Source: Enoplolaimus lenunculus (Eukaryota; Nematoda; Enoplea; Enoplida; Thoracostomopsidae). Taken from it: a stretch of DNA of 64,000 nucleotides. Position numbers and translations under genes: made by a program. The notes beneath the pieces are model-generated. The model searched no databases. It was not told the origin of the DNA and saw only the letters and a program-made list of their open reading frames with translations. The stretch is taken from the NCBI GenBank assembly GCA_030248215.1, contig JASANG010002028.1, positions 149,758-213,757 on the forward strand, in the 5' to 3' direction. Below, one piece after another: positions 57,119-64,000 of this stretch (position 1 is the first letter of the stretch; the number at the start of each line of letters is the position of its first letter).

Positions 57119-57500
57119 CCGTGGCCCGTATTCTCAAATGTGTGTCGCACCTATCACTAGTTGGCGATAGGTCTTGTAACTTTCGTACCAGCAAATACTG
57201 AGGCTTAAAATTCAGCATCATTTTTCGCATATGATTTGCTCTACTGCTGTAGAAATTTGGCCCACACCGCAAGATGTATTAAAAAACTATTCTTGTTTCT
57301 TTTCTTTCCTTTTTTAGAATACGGGACATTAATACTATATTTAATTTTTTATATTTTTGCCTACTTTTCGCGGGGGTAACTTACCTGTGCGTAGCACCTA
57401 TCATCAGTTTGTAGCAACAAGTTGTTTAAAAATATCTGACTGCGGCAATTGTGGATTTTAAAACCAGAACCGAAGTTAAGAAAATTTAGTACGAAAATTT
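57119..57500. mobile_element. Two GGTGATAGGT-family MITE pieces
   Basis: CCCGTATTCTCAAATGTGTG then CACCTATCACTAGTTGGCGA at 57119-57200, and GTAGCACCTATCATCAGTTT at about 57390. Both are left-end pieces in the same orientation. Confidence 0.45.
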
Positions 57501-57549
57501 TGAATTAAACAATTTACAAATATCTCAATTAATTTTTATTTCACAATGT

Positions 57550-58850
57550 TCTGTATTGTTATATTCTACAATATTATTTACACCTCAGCAGTATGGGGAA
57601 ATTCCACTATTGTTTTAAGTTTGTTTCATTTCGAGGGCCTTTATTTAAACTTTCGTGTAGCTAAGTAATTTCGTTAAAATATTAAAATTAAAAAAATTAA
57701 TTACAGTAACAGCTGGATGATGTTTTTTGTAAAATTCGAATAAATTTAACCATTTTGCATTGAAATTTAAAAGTTTAGGATCAAGTCATGTGTGTAAATT
57801 CGCTAAACCTTTATCAGTTTTTTTCTGAATTTTATGCCAAATTTTTGCGTACCTCGTACCCTGCACCATGATGAAGTACATGTAGCCCTGTTGGACTTGT
57901 CTCTATCTGTATTTTTTATCTGATATATGCAAATGTTGCTTTTCAGGCTGCAAATACGGTGGTGGGACGCAGGGGCACGCAACACATATGGATATTATTC
58001 TTCCCTTTGCCGAATATTTACACATTAAAAGAATTTTGTCTTAGGGAAAATATATTCTTGTCTGATTTTAGAAATATTTTTATCCCATTTATTAACACTT
58101 TGCGGTTGTGGGACAACTTTTAGCTAAAACTACTTGTGTCGTTAATTAATATTTTCGTTTACACCATCTTAACGATTAATATATGTTCGACTTTTTAAGT
58201 ATAATACAAGCATGGGGCGTAGTCATTAATCACACATAGCGCTGAAACCATTTTCAGACCCCGTTTGACTAAGATTAATCATTTTGCTAAGCTTAGTGCG
58301 TACATGCGCGCGCATTCATTCGCGGATAATAAATTTTGGCTTTTGAGAAAATAATTATTTATTAAATTGTTCGCAAAAAAATTAGATTTTCTTCGCAAAA
58401 TCAATAGTGATATAAACCACAATTTACTTTCTCCCAGTGATACGTATACATTCTTCAACGACCACAATGTGATATATTCCTTGGATTTTAGTTTATTTTG
58501 CTTGTCATGTTTTCATTTCAATAGTAGCAGCGTAGTCAGGAGCCCATTTCGGAAGCGTAAAATTGCTTGAAAATTTTTTGTATCTTGAATATTGTGAAGA
58601 ATGCTATAAATCCTGCTAAAGTGCTTTTGTTCGTTTTTATTTAATATCAGCGGAAGATGTAACCCCTCCATTCGCGACCCCCCTGTTCTGTAGAATGTGA
58701 ATATAAATTAGGAATATTCAAATATCTGTATTTTTTCCATTTTCTCCATTTTGTTCCGGAAAAAATGGAAAAAATTCATTTTTTCCGGTTATAATTTTTT
58801 TCCGAAAAAAATAACCCTGGTGCGCAATATGTATCGCAAGCTATTAACAC
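57550..58850. other. No gene recognised
   Basis: Very AT-rich. A CCATTTTTTCCGGAAAAAATGG-like inverted repeat surrounds 58735-58800. Open frames are short. Confidence 0.35.
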
Positions 58851-58854
58851 GGGC

Positions 58855-59031
58855 TCATATTATCATATTCGTATAGCACCTACCACCAGTTAGCGATAGC
58901 GTTTTAAACCGACGAACTATTGCAATGAGCAAATCTCAAAATAGACGCATAAGTAGGACAAATCAAATGCAAAAAATGTGCTAAATTTTGAACCTCACCG
59001 TTCACTGATTCGAAAGCTTCAAAACAAGCCA
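58855..59031. mobile_element. GGTGATAGGT-family MITE
   Basis: TCGTATAGCACCTACCACCA then GTTAGCGATAGCG at the left, and AGGACAAATCAAATGC then TGCTAAATTTTGAACCTCAC inside, collinear with 41997-42196. Confidence 0.5.
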
Positions 59032-59771
59032 CCGTTGATTAATTAATAAATTTAAAATATTTCCACAATTTAATTTCAAAAAAGTATAAAACCATATTTT
59101 TCTGGCGTTCAAGAAGAATCGGTTGACCTCTTGAGAGCATGGAGATGAACTCTGAGAATTTGTAAACGTGTCTATTATTAACATTTCAATAAGTCTTTGT
59201 TGATTTACACATTAATATGGGCGAAAATTTTGGAAGGTGGTAACGTTGTGTAACAATTATTAAGACGGGTTTGTTGTAATGCAAACTAAAATAGCATTTA
59301 AAGCTCTTTTGTGTCCTACGACATCTCCCTGGCTATAAGCCCTTATACATTATCCATACGCTAATCGTGGTTACGCCTCAAATTTTCCACTTACCCACTA
59401 CGTTTGAATGAACGATAAATACTTTGGTCGTTTCAATTGTCAAAATCGAACCATTTTTGTGCAACTGTCAAATGCGCATTACGCTGTACCCACAACAGGT
59501 TTTCACGGTCAAATTTACCTGTGTACTGCGAGTAATAAGCGAATTATTTTAGGTTATTTTTCTAGCAGGCCGAAATTTAAGGTTGATTGCGTTTAGATTT
59601 GACAAATAGCATCAGGTAGCTGTTGCCGATAAATCACTATCAGAACAGCGAGACAACTGCACTAGATTCTCATTTAGAGCCAAACCAGCGGCATGGGTTT
59701 CTAAAACGTATAATTAGAATTTGAATTCGAACTGGCTAATTTTAAATTAAGCTGACATAGATTGTTCAAAC

Positions 59772-59931
59772 GTGACCGTAGCCAAGCGTTGGTTCAGTGC
59801 CACTCTGGCAAAATTTTGGCCACTCGTAGCAAATTTTCACCTTTGCTTGAAAGTCAACGAAAACCCTTGTATGCCCCTCCTGAAAAAATTTCAGCCCCCC
59901 CCTCATAGCATGGTGACCTGGCTACGGGCGT
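59772..59931. mobile_element. CCGTAGCC-family MITE
   Basis: GTGACCGTAGCCAAGCGTTG at the left and TGACCTGGCTACGGGCGTG at the right, with TTTCACCTTTGCTTGAAAGT then CAACGAAAACCC inside. Confidence 0.65.
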
Positions 59932-60252
59932 GTTTAGAAAGCTTTTGCCTTGTCATTACTTTAAGATTGGTTGCTAAAATACTACGTGAATTTATTCCTT
60001 CAAGTGCCTGCATTTGCTAAAAACATTAATTTTTCGCTACATGTTTAATAATTGGCTATTACGTAGATGGTTTAAGTGGTTACTTGAAGCTTAACCAAAA
60101 TTAACTGAGCCTATATTTCGCTTTCAGCTCCAAAAAAAACTTAGCGCCCCCTGTTACACTTGGTTCTGGCTAGAATTTAGCGTCGAGTTTGGGCTCAATA
60201 GTGTACATTTTGGTAAATGATATATCCCATGCTGACACTCCCACCCCAGCTC

Positions 60253-60406
60253 CAGGCCTGTAGCCAGCTCATCTTGCTAGGGGGACCTTAAAATTTTCAG
60301 GAAGGTTTTCGATAACTTACAAGAAGGTTTAAAATCTTCAAGGATGTGTCAAAATTTTTCTTGGGGGGCTGAGCCCTCCCTGGCCCCACCCTTGGCTACG
60401 GGCTCG
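60253..60406. mobile_element. CCGTAGCC-family MITE
   Basis: CCAGGCCTGTAGCCAGCTCA at the left; GGGGGGCTGAGCCCTCCCTG and TTGGCTACGGGCTCG at the right. Confidence 0.65.
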
Positions 60407-60743
60407 CCCAGCTCGTGTTATTTGAATTTATATATGTATCTTATGAATATACGCTCGGACTGCAATCTCTACTGAAATTTTTGGGGTGTATATTCCCTGC
60501 GTACGCCTTGGGTGCGGTCCTAAAAGATATTAGGTATACTTTGATCAGGTAATTCACTATATATACAAGTTGAGTCGATTACTATATCACTTTAACCTAT
60601 ATATGTAGGTCGAGTAATATATCATTTATCAGATTAAACCAGTGTAGATGTCGTGCAAATGTACACCGATAGGGCTGTCTCACCACTCGTGGCTTTTGCT
60701 ATACATTCGCATGATTTATGATACGATTCATTTCTGTTATTAA

Positions 60744-60929
60744 TTATTCTTCGAGAGTGCCATTGTGCGAACGCCCCAGGGTTATTCTTTGGACCGCGGG
60801 GGTCGGGTCGGGGTTGATACGTCTCTTTTTTGACACAGAATCATGGTCATGGAGGGTTCCTAGAGTTTTTTTGACATGTTGCTCAGTGTAGATTACTTTC
60901 AACGAAACGTATGTGATAAATTTTGCCAT
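60744..60929 (-). CDS. Weak candidate exon or small ORF, unidentified
   Basis: A 61-codon open frame on the minus strand, less AT-rich than its surroundings, with a basic SVSKKRR stretch and a hydrophilic C-terminal end (GRSHNGTLEE, then a stop). No family is recognised and no partner exon was found. It may be chance; it is listed because composition differs from its neighbours. Confidence 0.15.
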   Translation of the reverse strand: MAKFITYVSLKVIYTEQHVKKTLGTLHDHDSVSKKRRINPDPTPAVQRITLGRSHNGTLEE

Positions 60930-60939
60930 TCGCGTTGGT

Positions 60940-61887
60940 ATTTTTGTCAGGGGTTAGGTAAATTTTAACCCAGGGATAGACATGTTCATTTTCAGCTTCG
61001 GGGTGCATTCTCGTTCAATTTTCAGTGACGCTTGGGGGGAAGAACGAATACCAGGTAAAATAAAATATGTACTAGTTTAAAGCAATAAGTGTCGTTTTAT
61101 CATAACTGCGATACGTGTAGCGCTTTAGTAGATGTCCGGTTTCGCTATAGAAATGAATTATTACCAGGGTATATTAACGAATAATAATATATATTTGGTC
61201 AGCTTTGCTAGGTTTGTCTAATTAATTAAAGGTTTTGGCTTTGTGAATTACGACTATATAATAGGTTAAGTGGAATCACTTTATAGTTTGGTTTTACTGG
61301 TTAGCTTGTTATGTGGATATAAATTTTAACAAAACCGTTGTTAAGTACCTCTGTGACCGGAAATTCGGCACGTTTATAGGCTTTTGGAGCTACGAATGAT
61401 TCAAGCGACAATAATTTAAAAATTATATGATTGTATTTATTTTCGGCTGTCTGTAGGCAAAAAATGTGTTAAAATTTGTGTTTTTTTGGTGTTTAGTGGC
61501 AATTTTAAAAATTCTCTTTGACATACAAAAAATTTAGTGTCATATCTGAAACAGTTTGGTTCTAAAATATAAAACAATAGCTGGTCGGAACATTGCTTGT
61601 ATACTCGAGTCATAAATTTTAATTTGAAAGGATATGCGAACGTTCGCACTGTTTTTTGTTTAATAATTTTTTAAGCCTAAGCATAAGCCTATTTTATTAT
61701 TAAAAGTTGTTATTTGAAAACCCTTTTTGTGGTATAGAAACGACACAAGAGCCCGAGCAAAATCAACAATTTGTAACTTATTTTCTTGTTTAAATTTACA
61801 ATACAGATTTTGCTAACAAAATTGAACACAATATCTTTGCTCAGAAATTGAGCAACGTTTCGAGTTCAAACCTAGTGTAATTCGTCT
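60940..61887. other. No gene recognised
   Basis: AT-rich spacer before the satellite. One CCTAAGCATAAGCC remnant lies at about 61675. Confidence 0.4.
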
Positions 61888-64000
61888 AGAATATTGGAAT
61901 AATTTTGTGTCAAATTCTCAACCGTCTTTGTTTCAAATATTAAAACATATTTGTGTCAGATTCTGAACCATTTTTGTTTCAAATGATTAAACAGTTTTGT
62001 ATCAAATATTGAGACAATCTTTTGTCAAATTCTTGATTTATTTTGTGCCAAATATTAAATCAATTTTATGTCCAATATTGAGGCAATTTTGTGACAAATT
62101 GCTGACCGATTTTGTTCCAAATATTAAAACAAATTTGTGTCAAATATTGAGACAATTTCGTGTCAAATCCTTGATCAATTTTGTGCCAAATATTGAAACA
62201 AATTTGTGTCAAATATCGAGACAATTTTGTATCAAATCCTTGATCAATTTTGTGCCAAATATTAAAACAAATTTGTGTCAAATATTGAGACAATTCCGTG
62301 TCAAATCCTTGATCAATTTTGTGCCAAATATTGAAACAAATTTGTGTCAAATATTGACAAAATTTTGTGTCAAATTTTTGTTAATTTTGTGCCAAATATT
62401 GAAACAATTTTGTGTCAAACAGTGAGACAATTTCGTGTCAAATCCTTGATCAATTTGGTACCAAATATTAAAACAAGTTTGTGTCAACTACTGAGACAAT
62501 TTTGTATCAAATTCTTGACCAATTTTGTGCCAAATATTGAAACAATTTTGTGTCAAACAGTGAAACAATTTCGTGTCAAATTCTTGACCAATTTTGCGTC
62601 AAATATTAAAACAAATTTGTGTCAAATATTGAGACAATTTTGTATCAAATCCTTGATCAATTTTGTGCGAAATATTAAAACAAATTTGTTTCAAATATTG
62701 AGACAATTTCGTGTCAAATTCTTGACCAATTTTGCGCCAAATACTGAAACAAATTCGTGTCAAATATTGAGACAATTTTGTGTCAAATTCTTGACCAATT
62801 TTGGGTCAAATATTAAAACAAATTTGTGTCAAATATTGAGACAATTTTGTATCAAATCCTTGATCAATTTTGTGCCAAATATTAAAACAAATTTGTGTCA
62901 AATATTGAGACAATTTCGTGTCAAATCCTTGATCAATTTTGTGCCAAATATTGAAACAAATTTGTGTCAAATATTGACAAAATTTTGTGTCAAATTTTTG
63001 ATTAATTTTGTGCCAAATATTGAAACAATTTTGTGTCAAACAGTGAGACAATTTCGTGTCAAATCCTTGATCAATTTGGTACCAAATATTAAAACAAGTT
63101 TGTGTCAAATACTGATACAATTTTGTATCAAATTCTTGACCAATTTTGTGCCAAATATTGAAACAATTTTGTGTCAAACAGTGAGACAATTTCGTTCAAA
63201 TTCTTGACCAATTTTGCGTCAAATATTAAAACAAATTTGTGTCAAATATTGAGACAATTTTGTATCAAATCCTTGATCAATTTTGTGCGAAATATTAAAA
63301 CAAATTTGTTTCAAATATTGAGACAATTTCGTGTCAAATTCTTGACCAATTTTGCGCCAAATACTGAAACAAATTTGTGTCAAATATTGAGACAATTTTG
63401 TGTCAAATTCTTGACCAATTTTGTGTCAAATATTAAAACAAATTTGTGTCAAATATTGACACAACTTTGTGTCAAATTTTTGATTAATTTTGTGCCAAAT
63501 ATTGAAACAATTTTGTGTCAAACAGTGAGACAATTTCGTGTCAAATCCTTGATCAATTTGGTACCAAATATTAAAACAAGTTTGTGTCAAATACTGAGAC
63601 AATTTTGTATCAAATTCATGACCAATTTTGTGCCAAATATTGAAACAAATTTGTGTCAAATATTGAGACAATTTTGTATCAAATCCTTGATCAATTTTGT
63701 GCCAAATATTAAAACAAATTTGTGTCAAATATTGAGACAATTTCGTGTCAAATCCTTGATCAATTTTGTGCCAAATATTGAAACAAATTTGTGTTAAATA
63801 TTGACACAACTTTGTGTCAAATTTTTGATCATTTTTGTGCCAAATATTGAAACAATTTTGTGTCAAACAGTGAGACAATTTCGTGTTAAATCCTTGATCA
63901 ATTTTGTACCAAATATGAAAACAAATTTGTGTCAAATATTGAGACAATTTTGTATCAAATTCTTGATCAATTTTGTGCCAAATATTAAAACAAATTTGTG
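61888..64000 (+). repeat. Satellite: 23-bp monomer in 69-bp trimers, runs past the right edge
   Basis: Three related 23-mers alternate: CAATTTTGTGCCAAATATTG, CAAATTTGTGTCAAATATTG and CAATTTCGTGTCAAATCCTT (each plus three bases). About 30 trimer units are visible and the left margin is more degenerate. Because 69 is divisible by three, stop-free frames run on both strands (up to 287 codons on plus). A rarer variant, CAATTTGGTACC, recurs at 62451, 63072 and 63554, spacings of 621 (9 x 69) and 482, so blocks were duplicated as larger units. Confidence 0.95.

Noticed and set aside
62344-63797. Long open frames of 287 and 208 codons that look like a repetitive protein
   Set aside because: They follow from a 69-bp tandem repeat with no stop in its unit. 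The opposite strand is equally open, and frame changes coincide with irregular units.

Overview
The window is nuclear DNA from an invertebrate animal. It is AT-rich (long tracts of A/T, CpG-containing coding exons), its genes are split by GT-AG introns, and it is crowded with short inverted-repeat DNA transposons (MITEs) and tRNA-derived SINEs. The two recognisable genes have vertebrate-like protein sequence. A chordate-grade invertebrate such as a tunicate is possible, but the sequence alone does not settle the organism. No prokaryotic features, CRISPR arrays or rRNA genes were seen.

Region 1 (1-8.6 kb) holds the only confident genes, both on the minus strand. DSCC1 (cohesion and replication clamp-loader subunit) runs off the left edge, with its first three coding exons visible. 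SLC25A22 (mitochondrial glutamate carrier) is complete: eight coding exons whose splice phases all agree and give 312 residues. The two proteins work in unrelated processes, and about 3 kb separates them, so nothing suggests an operon.

Region 2 (8.6-17.7 kb) is SINE-rich. It has tRNA-like repeats, a tandem array of about 350-bp units that each carry two tRNA-like segments, a 30-bp-scale minisatellite, and a 531-bp palindrome with 137-bp arms built from an inverted copy of the same SINE.

Region 3 (17.7-61.8 kb) has no confident gene. It is a layered landscape of at least eight MITE families. These include a large group whose cores are runs of TTAGGC, a family carrying several AP-1-type TGAGTCA sites, piggyBac-like elements (TTAA target) with a tRNA-like insert, hAT-like elements with 8-bp target duplications, and a PIF/Harbinger-like element inserted into a 90-bp minisatellite. 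One possible orphan first exon lies at 44703-44798.

Region 4 (61.9 kb to the right edge) is a satellite array built from a 23-bp monomer organised as a 69-bp trimer. Its long open frames on both strands follow from the repeat geometry and are not evidence of genes.
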